Shown here: one piece after another, positions 15,235 to 24,426 of the stretch
How the letters are laid out: every line of letters starts with the position of its first letter
How positions within the stretch are numbered: position 1 is the first letter of the stretch
Assembly: GCA_018821305.1 (NCBI GenBank)
Contig: JAHJMN010000011.1
Location: 1-40,595 of the forward strand
Reading direction: 5' to 3'
From: Myxococcota bacterium
Lineage (GTDB): Bacteria > Myxococcota_A > Polyangia > HGW-17
DNA length: 40,595 nt
Notes under the pieces: model-generated
The model's input: the letters and a program-made list of their open reading frames with translations, nothing else
Database searches by the model: none
What the model was told of the DNA's origin: nothing
Program-made: the position numbers and the translations under genes

Positions 15235-16476
15235 TTACTGTTCAACACACATTGCATCCATACAGACCTCAGTTGAGCTGCATTCAGAGTTAAGACTGCA
15301 TTCGGGGTTGACATCATTATTGTCCACACAGAAGCCGCCAGCACCGCAGATAGGATTGCCGGGGCAGGCAACACAGTCGTCAGCGTCGGTACAGGGAACT
15401 CTGCAGACGCCATCAACACATTCTTCACCACCGTTACAGTCGTTGTTTGTATAGCACATGGGCCGTGCAACATCGTTAGGTACGCAGACACCGTCATCAC
15501 AGCGATCGTTGCTGTTTGAACAGTCGGAATTGACGGTACAGGAATCATGACATACACCATTGATACAGATGTCAGTAGAGTCGACACAATCAGTGTTTAT
15601 TGTGCATTCTGTACCTGGATTAGGATCATCGACACAGATTCCGGAAGTTCCGCAAACCTGGGCAGTACCACAGTCATCGCTATCTACACATGGAGCGTGA
15701 CATTCGCCGTTGATACACACACCGTTTTGGCCACAATGTTCATTAATGAGGCAGTTGAGACCAGGATCCCGTGGAGTTTCGTTTTCACATACGCCATCCA
15801 CACAGATTTTTCCGGCATCGCAATCGGTGTTAACAGAACATGTAACTACTGGATTTGTATCAGGAACACAGACTCCGCGCTCATCACAGATAGGAGCTGC
15901 AGGATCCAGACACTGATCGTTTCCTGTGCAGAGATTGCTGTTTACACAGGTTCCGTCATCGCAGTATGCGCCGATTCCGCATTGATCATCACTGGTACAG
16001 TCACCGGCAGGTCTTGGAGAACACACATGCCGTGAATCACAGTAGTAGCCTTCCTGGCAGTCAGTGCTTGTGGCACATTCTGAAGTGGGAAGACAACGAC
16101 CAGTCATTTCGTCGCAGTAGGCATCTTCCGGGCATTCCCAGTCATTATGGCAGGTATTGTTCTGATTGGGATTAACACAGTATCCATAATAATCCCAGCC
16201 ATCTTCATAGATTTCGCAGATCATTCCGTTTGGACATTCCCAGTCGTAGTAGCAACCGATGTCAGACGGGAAGCACTGATTGTAACTCTGGTTGCAATAT
16301 TCGCCTTCCCAACAGTCTTCATCGACCCAGCACCACGCCGGTTCACAATTTTCATCGTAACACCCTGTGGAATCACAATAATTGCATTGAACTTCGTCGT
16401 CGCAGGTTCCGGTCCAACAACCGGTAAGAAGAATGGAAGCGGTAAAAAGTGATGCGATAAATAATTTGTTTCTCAT
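15235..16476 (-). CDS. Cys-rich repeat lipoprotein
   Basis: The protein has 413 residues with a lipoprotein signal (ASILLTGC, lipid Cys20). The mature protein is a tandem array of Cys-rich units with the pattern C..DxDC..G..C..G.C, for example CSVNTDCDAGKICVDGVC, CTDADDC and CDDGTCV. These resemble small disulfide-stabilised modules found in many myxobacterial-type surface lipoproteins. It is probably outer-membrane anchored, with adhesive or structural function. ATG 16476 follows GGAGG (7 nt); the longer upstream frame has no support. A terminator follows at 15158-15191. The region upstream (16477-16770) holds promoter-range AT-rich sequence with no clear element. Confidence 0.88.
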   Translation of the reverse strand: MRNKLFIASLFTASILLTGCWTGTCDDEVQCNYCDSTGCYDENCEPAWCWVDEDCWEGEYCNQSYNQCFPSDIGCYYDWECPNGMICEIYEDGWDYYGYCVNPNQNNTCHNDWECPEDAYCDEMTGRCLPTSECATSTDCQEGYYCDSRHVCSPRPAGDCTSDDQCGIGAYCDDGTCVNSNLCTGNDQCLDPAAPICDERGVCVPDTNPVVTCSVNTDCDAGKICVDGVCENETPRDPGLNCLINEHCGQNGVCINGECHAPCVDSDDCGTAQVCGTSGICVDDPNPGTECTINTDCVDSTDICINGVCHDSCTVNSDCSNSNDRCDDGVCVPNDVARPMCYTNNDCNGGEECVDGVCRVPCTDADDCVACPGNPICGAGGFCVDNNDVNPECSLNSECSSTEVCMDAMCVEQ

Positions 16477-16770
16477 GATAAAACCTCCAGTAAAACTGGC
16501 GCCGAGTTGTCGCAAGTTGCGTGCCACCGGCCGGTCAGTAGTGTAATCTTTGTCTGTTATAGTGGAAAAACGTTTAAAAATAAATGATTTTGGATTTTTT
16601 TTTGACTTTTTTTTACTATCCGCAGAACTATAAACCGGAAATATTGTGAGGATCATTTCACCGAAAGCGAAAAATAGCTGTTAATTATCGGTTACACCAT
16701 TGGGAAAGCAGATCAAAAGGAGAAGGATCCCTATAGTCAAAATATAGAAATAACTGTTCCGCTAATTTTA

Positions 16771-17086
16771 CTAGACCCAATGCTGCTCGGTTAGTACTTG
16801 GCAGAAGTGAATAATTAATTATTACAACATCTTATAATAATTACAGGAAAACAGGAAGTCAGGAAAACAGGGACAGGAGCAGGGCGTTTACTTTGAAGGT
16901 AAGTGTTTTGTGGAATAAAGACCGCTTTCAATTCAGTACTTGCGATGCCCCTTCAGGCACAAGACCCTGATTATCCTGATTCTGATACTGTTTCTGACTT
17001 TCTGAATGTTCTTGCTTTTATTTAAGTATGTTGTTTTTATTAACAATATCAACTAATACGCCTCAACCGAACAGCATTGGGTTTAG
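16771..17086. repeat. 316-bp element with terminal inverted repeats and internal CAGG/CCTG arms
   Basis: Left end 16771-16794 begins CTAGACCCAATGCTGCTCGG; the right end, read on the complementary strand from 17086, begins CTAAACCCAATGCTGTTCGG. The ends differ at only a few positions over about 24 bp. Inside, 16848-16888 is rich in CAGGAAAACAGG units and 16953-17010 in the complementary CCTGATT units, so the interior can also fold back. It has no coding capacity, which fits a miniature inverted-repeat (non-autonomous) element. It ends 15 bp from the stop of the minus-strand gene at 17101. The CCTG/CAGG arms resemble positions 1-93. Confidence 0.72.
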
Positions 17087-17100
17087 ATCTCGATGTTGAT

Positions 17101-18381
17101 TCAGTCAATAATAATGGAATGAACAAGGAGAATATTGGGAGTTTCGATTTGATCAACAGTGGCAATAAGGTATCCGCCCTGACGATCAGATTTTACTTGT
17201 GTATTTAAGCATGGTACATTGAGATCTATAGTCTCACCAAGAGATCCATTTATTATTTCAGTGAGATAGCAAGTTGGTTGATCCTTACCATCAGTTCCAA
17301 CGACAAACAATCGACCCGCTTGATTTTTGAAAAAAGTGCCTTGATTAATGTCATTTGCCGTATCGAGGTTGGCAATAAGTTCACCATTGGCAGAAAAATG
17401 CTTTATCTTATTAATATCATTATTTATTCCCGTGGCATCATATTTACTGCAGGAAAGATATATCGAATCATCGGAATCAACGAAAAGGGATATAGGGACA
17501 CAAAAATCTATATTTGTCTCCAGATCAACTATCTCTGTTATTTCTCCATCATTTATTGAGAGGATCTTTCCGTTATAAGTACAGATTATGCTTCCATCAG
17601 ATTTTAAGTCGCAATTTGGGACAAGGTAGAACTCACTATCGGTCGTAGTTGTTATTTGATACTCACCTGAGAGATTGCCTTCTGTATCCAGTTTCAATAC
17701 AACCAGTCTCCTGTACTGCTCTACGTCATAAATACCGGAAACATCAACAAAATATAAAAGAATCGTATCTCCCTTCAGTTTCATGTAGTACTGAGCTCCA
17801 TTATAATTATTTTCCGTTAATATTTCAGACCGTTTGACTAAATCGCCGGCGCCATCCAGTTTATACAGAACAGGGCCATCAGGAATTAATTCGTCTGGCG
17901 CTCCTCGAGAATCAAGTGCGGCTATAAATACCTCACCTGCTTCGTTGGAATCAAGAGACGTGAATGACTTGGCACTAAGTGGGCCATTGGTGCCATCTTC
18001 AGCAAAATTATGCACCAGAGTCTTTTCAAATACCATGTGAAGTCTCGGAGCCTGCCAGTTGACAATCATATGAATATCGTGATTTCCGGCCACAGCCATT
18101 GCCGTATTGAAATTGTCACCTCCCGTATCCACAGACAGGGTATTTGAGCATTCTTCAAATGACACCGTGCAGGTGTTACTACAGGAAGGTGCTCCAAAGA
18201 AAAAGCCCTCTTCGGCACATGAAAACGAGGAAGCATTGGAATCGCAGTCCTCACCGGGTTCAACAATGCCATTGCCACACTCTGGAAGTTGATTGTTTGT
18301 ATTATTGTTTTCGGTTTGCTCATCGGTACAGGCGAAGAGAGAAATGCCTACAATAAAAAACAGTGCAGTAAGTGTTTTCAT
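17101..18381 (-). CDS. Lipoprotein with CGNG/CDxN motif and propeller-like body
   Basis: The protein has 426 residues with a lipoprotein-like signal (ISLFAC, Cys18). An Asn-rich linker leads to CGNGIVEPGEDCD (about 35-47), the start of a DUF4215-type Cys motif, and a further disulfide-rich stretch to about residue 78. The remaining 340 residues show repeated short beta segments with Gly-Asp turns (VFIAALDSRG, LVVLKLDTEGNLSG, IYLSCSKYD, RLFVVGTDGKD), consistent with a beta-propeller of the kind that follows similar motifs in other lipoproteins. A strong GGAGG ribosome site supports ATG 18381. The function is unknown; surface exposure is likely. Confidence 0.8.
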   Translation of the reverse strand: MKTLTALFFIVGISLFACTDEQTENNNTNNQLPECGNGIVEPGEDCDSNASSFSCAEEGFFFGAPSCSNTCTVSFEECSNTLSVDTGGDNFNTAMAVAGNHDIHMIVNWQAPRLHMVFEKTLVHNFAEDGTNGPLSAKSFTSLDSNEAGEVFIAALDSRGAPDELIPDGPVLYKLDGAGDLVKRSEILTENNYNGAQYYMKLKGDTILLYFVDVSGIYDVEQYRRLVVLKLDTEGNLSGEYQITTTTDSEFYLVPNCDLKSDGSIICTYNGKILSINDGEITEIVDLETNIDFCVPISLFVDSDDSIYLSCSKYDATGINNDINKIKHFSANGELIANLDTANDINQGTFFKNQAGRLFVVGTDGKDQPTCYLTEIINGSLGETIDLNVPCLNTQVKSDRQGGYLIATVDQIETPNILLVHSIIID

Positions 18382-18560
18382 AATCTAAACCTCCGTATTT
18401 TTAAAAGTCCTGATGTATTTTTACCAAACCTTTGGGGAGAAATCTAATTTATTTTGTTCACTATGCATATTTCCAACCTTAAAATTAAGCTCTCCCCTCC
18501 TAAGTTTCTGTTATCATTCATTTTTACAATGTGACAAGTATCACTTTTTAAAATGAGAAA

Positions 18561-19823
18561 TCAATACATTTCGGATTTTGCGCGACGAATATTTGCACCG
18601 AGAGCATTCAGTTTTTCAACGATGTTTTCATATCCCCGATCAAGGTGGTAGATGCGAAGAACTTCAGTAGTTCCTTCTGCAATAAGTCCTGCAAGGACAA
18701 GTGAGGCACTTGCCCTAAGATCTGTCGCCATCACAGTTGCAGCACTGAGAGGCTTTCCACCGCGAATAATGGCCGTATGTCCGTTAATATCAATTGAGGC
18801 ACCCATGCGCAAAAGTTCTGGAACGTGCATGTAGCGGTTTTCAAAGATACTTTCCGTAATCATTGAAGTTCCCTGAGCTTTCAAAGCCAAAACCATGAAC
18901 TGAGCCTGCATATCCGTCGGAAACAATGGATATGGTTGAGTAATTACGTCAATCGGGTGAATATCACCTTTTGCGTGTATAGTTATACTGCGACCCGAAG
19001 TAGTGACTTCAATATTTGAAGCACGCATTTTATCTATTATGTTCTGCACATGAAGCGGTTCAGCATTGTTCAATGTGACTCGACCACCACCGATTGCTGC
19101 GGCAACCATAAATGTACCAGTTTCAATGCGATCCGGGATTACACTGTGATTGGCGGGGAAGAGTTCGTCCACACCTTCAATGGTTATGGTGGAAGTGCCT
19201 GCGCCGTGTACTCTGGCTCCCATTTTGTTGAGTAAAATGGCGAGATCTTCAATTTCAGGCTCTCTTGCAGCGTTTTCAATGACAGTGGTTCCTTTTGCCA
19301 GAGTCGCAGCCATCATTATGTTCTCTGTCCCACCTACAGTCACCATTGGGAAATTGATTACGGCACCGTGAAGCCGTTTTGATTCAACCTCAACATAACC
19401 GTTTAAAATCCGAATTTCCGCCCCCATGGCCTGGAGTGCAGTCAGATGTAGGTTTATGGGCCTTGCACCTATGGCGCACCCACCGGGAAGAGAGACCTTT
19501 GCTTTGCCAAAACGTGCAACGAGTGGTCCTAAAACGAGAATCGCAGCCCGCATGGTTTTTACAAGTTCATATGGAGCCATGGGATTGTCGAGATCAGTGG
19601 TATCAATCTCAACTTTTGGCCAAGCCATATTTACGTCGCAACCCATAATAGCCAGCAATTTCAATATTGTACGAACATCCCCTAGCCGGGGCACATTTGT
19701 AATTACATTCTGCCCTTTAGCTAGAATGGTCGCACAGATAAGCGGCAATGCTGCGTTCTTTGCACCACTTATTTCAATAGCTCCCTCAAGCTTTGCGGGG
19801 CCTTCTACGATAATTTTTTCCAT
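18561..19823 (-). CDS. murA: UDP-N-acetylglucosamine 1-carboxyvinyltransferase
   Basis: The protein has 420 residues and catalyses the first committed step of peptidoglycan synthesis, enolpyruvyl transfer from PEP to UDP-GlcNAc. The N-terminal [11 protein letters not shown] and the catalytic loop with Cys116 ([16 protein letters not shown]) are intact; this is the fosfomycin-sensitive Cys form. [11 protein letters not shown] and HLDRGYENI near the C-terminus are typical. ATG 19823 with GAGG upstream starts inside the last 38 nt of the ClpX-like gene; the longer frame upstream of it is spurious. Overlap suggests co-transcription with the AAA+ gene. Confidence 0.95.
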   Translation of the reverse strand: MEKIIVEGPAKLEGAIEISGAKNAALPLICATILAKGQNVITNVPRLGDVRTILKLLAIMGCDVNMAWPKVEIDTTDLDNPMAPYELVKTMRAAILVLGPLVARFGKAKVSLPGGCAIGARPINLHLTALQAMGAEIRILNGYVEVESKRLHGAVINFPMVTVGGTENIMMAATLAKGTTVIENAAREPEIEDLAILLNKMGARVHGAGTSTITIEGVDELFPANHSVIPDRIETGTFMVAAAIGGGRVTLNNAEPLHVQNIIDKMRASNIEVTTSGRSITIHAKGDIHPIDVITQPYPLFPTDMQAQFMVLALKAQGTSMITESIFENRYMHVPELLRMGASIDINGHTAIIRGGKPLSAATVMATDLRASASLVLAGLIAEGTTEVLRIYHLDRGYENIVEKLNALGANIRRAKSEMY

Positions 19824-21138
19824 TATTTTCCTCAAGGCGGGATATGATGCGTTCTCCGTCCATTTCAGCGATAAGACGAGCTTTTTTACCGCTCCCAAAC
19901 ATCTCGAATGCTTTATCTTCAAGATACCTGAAAATCAGAGAGCTCAGGCCACGTGCTCCGGTCTCCCTCTTCAGGGCCAGATTAACCACATGATTTATTA
20001 CTTCATCCTTAACTACAAGCTCAATGTCTTCCATCTCAAACTCTCGACGTATCGTACTTAAGACATTATCTTCGAGGATTTGCTTCATGGTTTCGGTGTC
20101 GAGGGCAGCAAAGGGGATTATCTGCCCAAACCTTGCGATAAGCTCCGGAAGGAATCCGTAAGACTGGAAGTAGGCAACATTATCAACTTCTTCGTGGCTG
20201 TATGTGACGGCAATAGCATTATCCGCATAGATCTTGCGTTTTTCGTCGCTGTTGCCTTTGGAAAAGCCGCCAATTGTCCCACGGTGATATCGATTCAGTA
20301 TAGTGTTGAAGCCGGAAAATGCCCCGATAGCTATAAATGCAATATCTCCGGTGCGGAGGTTGACTGTTTCCACATAAGAGGAATGAGTAAGCTCCACGGG
20401 AACATTTACTTCGCTGGATTCAAGCATTTTAAGAAGTTCGCGCTGAACCCCCATGCCGGTGATGTCTTTGGTTGTGCCTGCCCCGGCAAATACCGCATTG
20501 TTCTGATTTGAGGCAAGCTTATCAAATTCATCCAGAGCAATAATACCTATGCGGGCGAGACGATCATCGCGATCTGCTTTGTGATACATTCTCGTAAGAA
20601 TATTATTTGGATCCTGTCCTACGTAGCCCGTTTCACTGAACGGAGTAATATCAACAATTACTGTAGGAAGATCAAGGATGCCGGAAAACAGCGTCTCGAT
20701 GAGGTAAGTCTTTCCACAGCCTGTGGGGCCCATGAGCAGCAGGTTTATTTTTTTACCAACTTCCTCAGGATTTTCGCGATCCACATAAAGCCGTCTCAAG
20801 CGCCTGATATGCCTGTAAGCCATTAAACTGACGCTACGGCGAGCTTCAGACTGACCCCGATATCCCAACTGTTCGATTTTTTCGTTCATCTCAATGGGAG
20901 TAATCAAAGGAATCTGTTTTACCCGGTAACTGAGGAAGGACATATCCGGATCTTCATCAGTGTCAGTTGGTTTAGCCTCGTCATCAAGACTGTTAAAGAA
21001 AAATAGATCACTGATATCAAAAGGATCCGGTTTAGGATTCTCTTCGGGTTTTTTCCGGCGCCTTCTTGTTGGCGCAGGTTTGTCAGTGGTATCTGTTGGT
21101 TTAGAATTATTTTCAGTAGTAGTATCATTACGTCGCAT
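19786..21138 (-). CDS. ClpX-like AAA+ ATPase without zinc-binding domain
   Basis: The protein has 450 residues. Walker A GPTGCGKT (137-144), pore loop GYVG (171-174), Walker [10 protein letters not shown] (about 199-207), sensor and arginine-finger regions (RFGQIIPF), and sensor 2 GARGLSSLI follow ClpX order. The N-terminal Cys4 zinc domain of canonical ClpX is absent; in its place is a low-complexity Thr/Asn/Lys/Asp-rich segment of about 65 residues. The ClpP-docking loop, IGF in ClpX, reads TIGGFSKG at about 288-295, so docking is uncertain. It probably unfolds proteins as a hexamer, perhaps independently of ClpP. The gene precedes and overlaps murA. Confidence 0.88.
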   Translation of the reverse strand: MRRNDTTTENNSKPTDTTDKPAPTRRRRKKPEENPKPDPFDISDLFFFNSLDDEAKPTDTDEDPDMSFLSYRVKQIPLITPIEMNEKIEQLGYRGQSEARRSVSLMAYRHIRRLRRLYVDRENPEEVGKKINLLLMGPTGCGKTYLIETLFSGILDLPTVIVDITPFSETGYVGQDPNNILTRMYHKADRDDRLARIGIIALDEFDKLASNQNNAVFAGAGTTKDITGMGVQRELLKMLESSEVNVPVELTHSSYVETVNLRTGDIAFIAIGAFSGFNTILNRYHRGTIGGFSKGNSDEKRKIYADNAIAVTYSHEEVDNVAYFQSYGFLPELIARFGQIIPFAALDTETMKQILEDNVLSTIRREFEMEDIELVVKDEVINHVVNLALKRETGARGLSSLIFRYLEDKAFEMFGSGKKARLIAEMDGERIISRLEENNGKNYRRRPRKA

Positions 21139-21229
21139 ATCAGCTCTTTACCTTACTGAACACGAATTTGCAAGGATAAGCTGAACTTTCAGCTGGATTT
21201 TGTGAGGTTCCTAATCTAACATTACTTTT

Positions 21230-21679
21230 ATGACAAACCGACGCATGAATCCACGTTTGTATTTTGACATGCCGATAACGTACGAAGTACTTTCGGCAAA
21301 CACCATCAACATGCCCCCGGAGCTTTCGCGAGTATTTCAGCGGGTTCACCCTTCAGAAGAGGGATGCGGGAAAAAAATCGAAGGTCGTCTTAGAGATCTG
21401 AGCTCGACAGGTGCCTTCATCACCGGCAATCCACCTCCTCTCCTTGCGCGCATCGGCCTTATTTTCGGTATCCCCGGCTATTCAAGAGTAGAAGCTATCG
21501 GTTGGGTATTGTGGCGCCGCACAGAAGATGTCACCATCGAAGGAAAGGACCTCCCCGCTGGTTTTGGTGTACTTTTCGAGTATCTTCAGCCGGAAGCCAG
21601 ACTCCATATCGATCGTCTCGTACGAATGCAGATGAGTTCACAGAACCTCGACCAGTTGTGGTCAACACTCCTGGATTAG
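21230..21679 (+). CDS. PilZ domain protein
   Basis: The protein has 149 residues. The basic RxxxR-type start (NRRMNPRLYFDMPITYEV) and the downstream DLSSTGAFI motif (a D/NxSxxG-like element) are the two halves of the c-di-GMP-binding PilZ signature. The strand IEAIGWVLWRR-like segment (VEAIGWVLWRR) and FGVLFEYLQPEAR complete the PilZ barrel. It is cytoplasmic and likely a c-di-GMP receptor affecting motility or envelope traits; binding has to be inferred because the Arg motif is slightly offset. The start has no strong ribosome site; the ATG six codons on is an alternative. Confidence 0.82.
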   Translation: MTNRRMNPRLYFDMPITYEVLSANTINMPPELSRVFQRVHPSEEGCGKKIEGRLRDLSSTGAFITGNPPPLLARIGLIFGIPGYSRVEAIGWVLWRRTEDVTIEGKDLPAGFGVLFEYLQPEARLHIDRLVRMQMSSQNLDQLWSTLLD

Positions 21680-21682
21680 TTA

Positions 21683-22084
21683 ATGAAATCATTCAATTTA
21701 ATTGCTTTCATTTTAATTATTTTCAGCACCGTTCAATCATGCGGTAAAAAAGCTGGTGGTGTATGTAACTCCGATTCCGATTGCAAAAAGAATCTGCGTT
21801 GTGTTTCCCAAAAGTGTAGACCATATATATCCTGTGAAGAATTGCGCAATAAATATCATAAATGTATCAAGGAAATTGCCACAGTTCGAAATCCATCTGT
21901 GAAAATTGAACAAACGGAACTTAATCAATTCAAAATAAACTTTGACCGTTCATTTTTCAAAGAATGCCAGAAGGACCGCGGGACGTACGATGATAGCGGT
22001 ATTAAAGAATGTTTGAAGAAACTCGACTGTAGCGCTTTTGCTTCCTGCCTACTCTCTCTTGAAAAAAAGATATACACCCCCTGA
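21683..22084 (+). CDS. Small Cys-rich lipoprotein
   Basis: The protein has 133 residues with a signal peptide and probable lipid Cys20 (STVQSCGKK). The segment CNSDSDCKKNLRCVSQKC has the same C..DxDC...C...C pattern as the repeats of the lipoprotein at 15235, here as a single unit. The remainder is helical, with further paired Cys (CEELRNKYHKC, CQKDRG, CLKKLDC, SCLL). It starts three bases after the PilZ stop and is probably co-transcribed with it. The function is unknown. Confidence 0.78.
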   Translation: MKSFNLIAFILIIFSTVQSCGKKAGGVCNSDSDCKKNLRCVSQKCRPYISCEELRNKYHKCIKEIATVRNPSVKIEQTELNQFKINFDRSFFKECQKDRGTYDDSGIKECLKKLDCSAFASCLLSLEKKIYTP

Positions 22085-22175
22085 TTTCTGTTTCTGGAAA
22101 TATTCATTTCGTGTCCTGGATGTTGCATTACAAAATGGCTTTTGACAAACCTGAATTTCGGTTAATAATTTCCCC

Positions 22176-24239
22176 ATGAAAATTATTTTCCTCTTATTTA
22201 TTTTTCTTCTCACTTCCTGCGAATCCGAAGTTAAAGTTTCCACAATCTGTGGGGACGGAAAAACCGAAGGAATCGAGGAATGCGATGATGGAAACACAGA
22301 AAATGGCGATGGTTGTTCGAAATACTGCACCATTGAATACGGCGAGGACTGCACAAATGGAATTGACGACAACGTAAACGGATTTCCTGACTGCCTCGAC
22401 CCCCTTTGCTGGAATCATGAATCCTGCACCGGCGAGTTATGCAACAACGGATATGACGATGATGACGATGGCCTCGTGGATTGTATGGATCCGGACTGCG
22501 AATTGAATGCTTCATGCCTGCGCCCTGAAAATTGCTCCAATAACTTTGATGACGATCAGGATGGACTTACAGACTGTGCCGACGATGATTGCCTGTCCCA
22601 CCCTCTTTGTGGCGGCTGCGATCCCGATTCAGCACCTGGAAGTCTTTTGCCAGGGGCCATTATTGCTTACTCTACCGCCGAAGGAACAACAGTTCTGCCC
22701 GTCACCTGCACTGGAAATCCGGCGGCATTCCATATTTCCTACTTTGAAGTCACTCAGGCAGTTGCCCTCACCGTGTCCGGTAATGTTACTTCCGGTGTAG
22801 TCATGCTTATGCGCGAAGAAGAACATGACATCACCTGCGAACTTGACAACATTAAATGCTCCGTAGTTACCGGCGACTCAACATTGATTCTTTCATACGA
22901 TCCTCTTCCTCCCGGCCATTATCGACTTGCAACGGATTTCGATGTCTCCGTTGACCTGACTCTTACTGGCTCAAGTCCTACTTTGGAAAACTGCACAAAC
23001 GGATGGGATGATGATGGTGATTTCCTTGCAGATTGCGATGATCCCGACTGTGCTGATAAACCTGCCTGTACACCAGAAAACTGCTTTAATGGCATTGATG
23101 ATGACCTTGACGGGAAAACCGATTGCGATGACGATGAGTGTACCGTAGCCTGTGCACCTCCTGAGGATTGCACAAACGATATCGACGACGATCTTGATTC
23201 AAGTAAAGATTGCCAGGATCTCGACTGCCTCGGTCACGAAAGCTGCACCGGAGGAAGTTGCACTTATTTTTATTATGCCGGCACCCTTTCCCGGGGCTCC
23301 ACCATAACAAAAGGATTTGACACAACCCTTACGGAAAATGCATTTTCAACACCCTGTGGTGGTATCGGTCCTGATTGGGTTATGGCTTTTGATCTTGATT
23401 CAAACGCAAGCATTAATATTCACATGACTCAATCCGGTCAGCATGCCCTTGCGCTTGCTCAGGAAAGTCGCGGAAACTGTGCCCAGGGGGTTTTTGCATG
23501 CCAGAGCACTGCGGGAGTCAATATGCCGGTATCTTTGACAGCTACCAATATACCTCCGGGTCGTTACTACATAATTTCCGATGCCATTCACGCCACAGCA
23601 ACGGGAGATGGAACCTTCACTGTACAGATAGTAAGCCCTGACGATGAAATCTGTTTTAATGGAATAGATGATGATGGAGACGGTCTCATCGACTGCGATG
23701 ATGAAGCCTGCACTGATCTGGAAATCTGTCAGGGAGAATCATCCTGTCACGATGGAATTGATAACGATTCCGATGGACTACTCGACTGCTCTGATCCCGA
23801 TTGCATCGGGAAGCCCGAGTGCTCTACTACTGGTTGTACAGGCATTCCATACCTTGGCACTCTTGGTTCAACTTCGCCCCTGGGATACACAATGGATCTC
23901 AGTTCCGCAACTTCAAATTTCGAATCCGTTTGCGATTTCGGAAATGATCCCAACACCGGTTATATATTGAGTTTCAACTTATCTGTACGGGGCCGACTTC
24001 GTCTGCGACTTTTACCGGAAAACTTCACTGAAGCTGCTGCGGAGATAAGCTTCCCTGGAGGAGGTACATCCTGTTCACTCTCACCTTACATGTGCATAAA
24101 CCAGAGTGCACCGGGCATCGGAACCATTGTCGTCACAGATGATGAATTCCCCGCCGGCGGCCCATACTTCATCCGGATAATGCCGTTTATCCCTCAAGAT
24201 TCAGGTACAGTCCAGATTCTCCTCCAGTACGAAAACTGA
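22176..24239 (+). CDS. Large lipoprotein with Ca-type Asp repeats and three beta domains
   Basis: The protein has 687 residues. Lipobox LLTSC places the lipid Cys at 15. A DUF4215-type motif is at 25-51 (CGDGKTEGIEECDDGN...). Eight copies of an Asp-rich Cys motif of the form NGxDDDxDGLxDCxDxxC occur at about 58, 89, 119, 272, 302, 332, 492 and 523; this resembles MopE/thrombospondin-type calcium or copper sites. These clusters alternate with three beta-rich domains (about 148-268, 355-487, 550-685) that look like divergent copies of one PPC-like fold (ending PPGHYR, PPGRYYI and AGGPYFI). It is presumably surface-exposed. The last codons lie in a 23-bp direct repeat (24221-24243). Confidence 0.85.
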   Translation: MKIIFLLFIFLLTSCESEVKVSTICGDGKTEGIEECDDGNTENGDGCSKYCTIEYGEDCTNGIDDNVNGFPDCLDPLCWNHESCTGELCNNGYDDDDDGLVDCMDPDCELNASCLRPENCSNNFDDDQDGLTDCADDDCLSHPLCGGCDPDSAPGSLLPGAIIAYSTAEGTTVLPVTCTGNPAAFHISYFEVTQAVALTVSGNVTSGVVMLMREEEHDITCELDNIKCSVVTGDSTLILSYDPLPPGHYRLATDFDVSVDLTLTGSSPTLENCTNGWDDDGDFLADCDDPDCADKPACTPENCFNGIDDDLDGKTDCDDDECTVACAPPEDCTNDIDDDLDSSKDCQDLDCLGHESCTGGSCTYFYYAGTLSRGSTITKGFDTTLTENAFSTPCGGIGPDWVMAFDLDSNASINIHMTQSGQHALALAQESRGNCAQGVFACQSTAGVNMPVSLTATNIPPGRYYIISDAIHATATGDGTFTVQIVSPDDEICFNGIDDDGDGLIDCDDEACTDLEICQGESSCHDGIDNDSDGLLDCSDPDCIGKPECSTTGCTGIPYLGTLGSTSPLGYTMDLSSATSNFESVCDFGNDPNTGYILSFNLSVRGRLRLRLLPENFTEAAAEISFPGGGTSCSLSPYMCINQSAPGIGTIVVTDDEFPAGGPYFIRIMPFIPQDSGTVQILLQYEN

Positions 24240-24280
24240 ACAAAAACAATTCTTCTCTGTTAGTCCGCTTCGAAGCAAAT

Positions 24281-24426
24281 TAGTTACTGTCCTGAAATAC
24301 CGAAAATCAAATTTTTTACCAATTTTTTGCTCAGGACAGTAACCACAAGGTGTTGAAAATATTAATAGTGGCCTGTTAGGATTTTTAATAAAATCCTTCG
24401 CGAAGCGAATTACAGGACACGATCTA
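24281..24426 (+). repeat. Structured TA-bounded repeat, copy G (146 bp)
   Basis: It runs from TAGTTACTGTCCTG at 24281 to CAGGACACGATCTA at 24426, with the internal TCAGGACAGTAACC arm, the AGGATTTT/AAAATCCT hairpin and GCGAAGC at 24400-24406. It is the same length and order as copy A, but the loop of the left module has diverged strongly while the paired parts are conserved. The CTA at 24424-24426 is the complement of the TAG stop of the small lipoprotein gene. Confidence 0.9.

Noticed and set aside
15547..16035. 162-codon plus-strand open frame
   Set aside because: It lies antisense within the Cys-rich lipoprotein gene; its composition mirrors the repeated Cys codons and it has no start signal.
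19426..20061. 211-codon plus-strand open frame
   Set aside because: It is an antisense shadow crossing murA and the ClpX-like gene.
22085..22175. Partial repeat terminus (TTCGTGTCCTGG at about 22109)
   Set aside because: Only one short match to the family end, with no partner arm, so chance cannot be excluded.
178..24426. Repeats A-G as integron attC sites
   Set aside because: They lie at gene 3' ends and fold, but I do not see the GTTRRRY/RYYYAAC core sites, and there is no integrase; ends beginning TAG at TA sites fit a TA-targeting element better.
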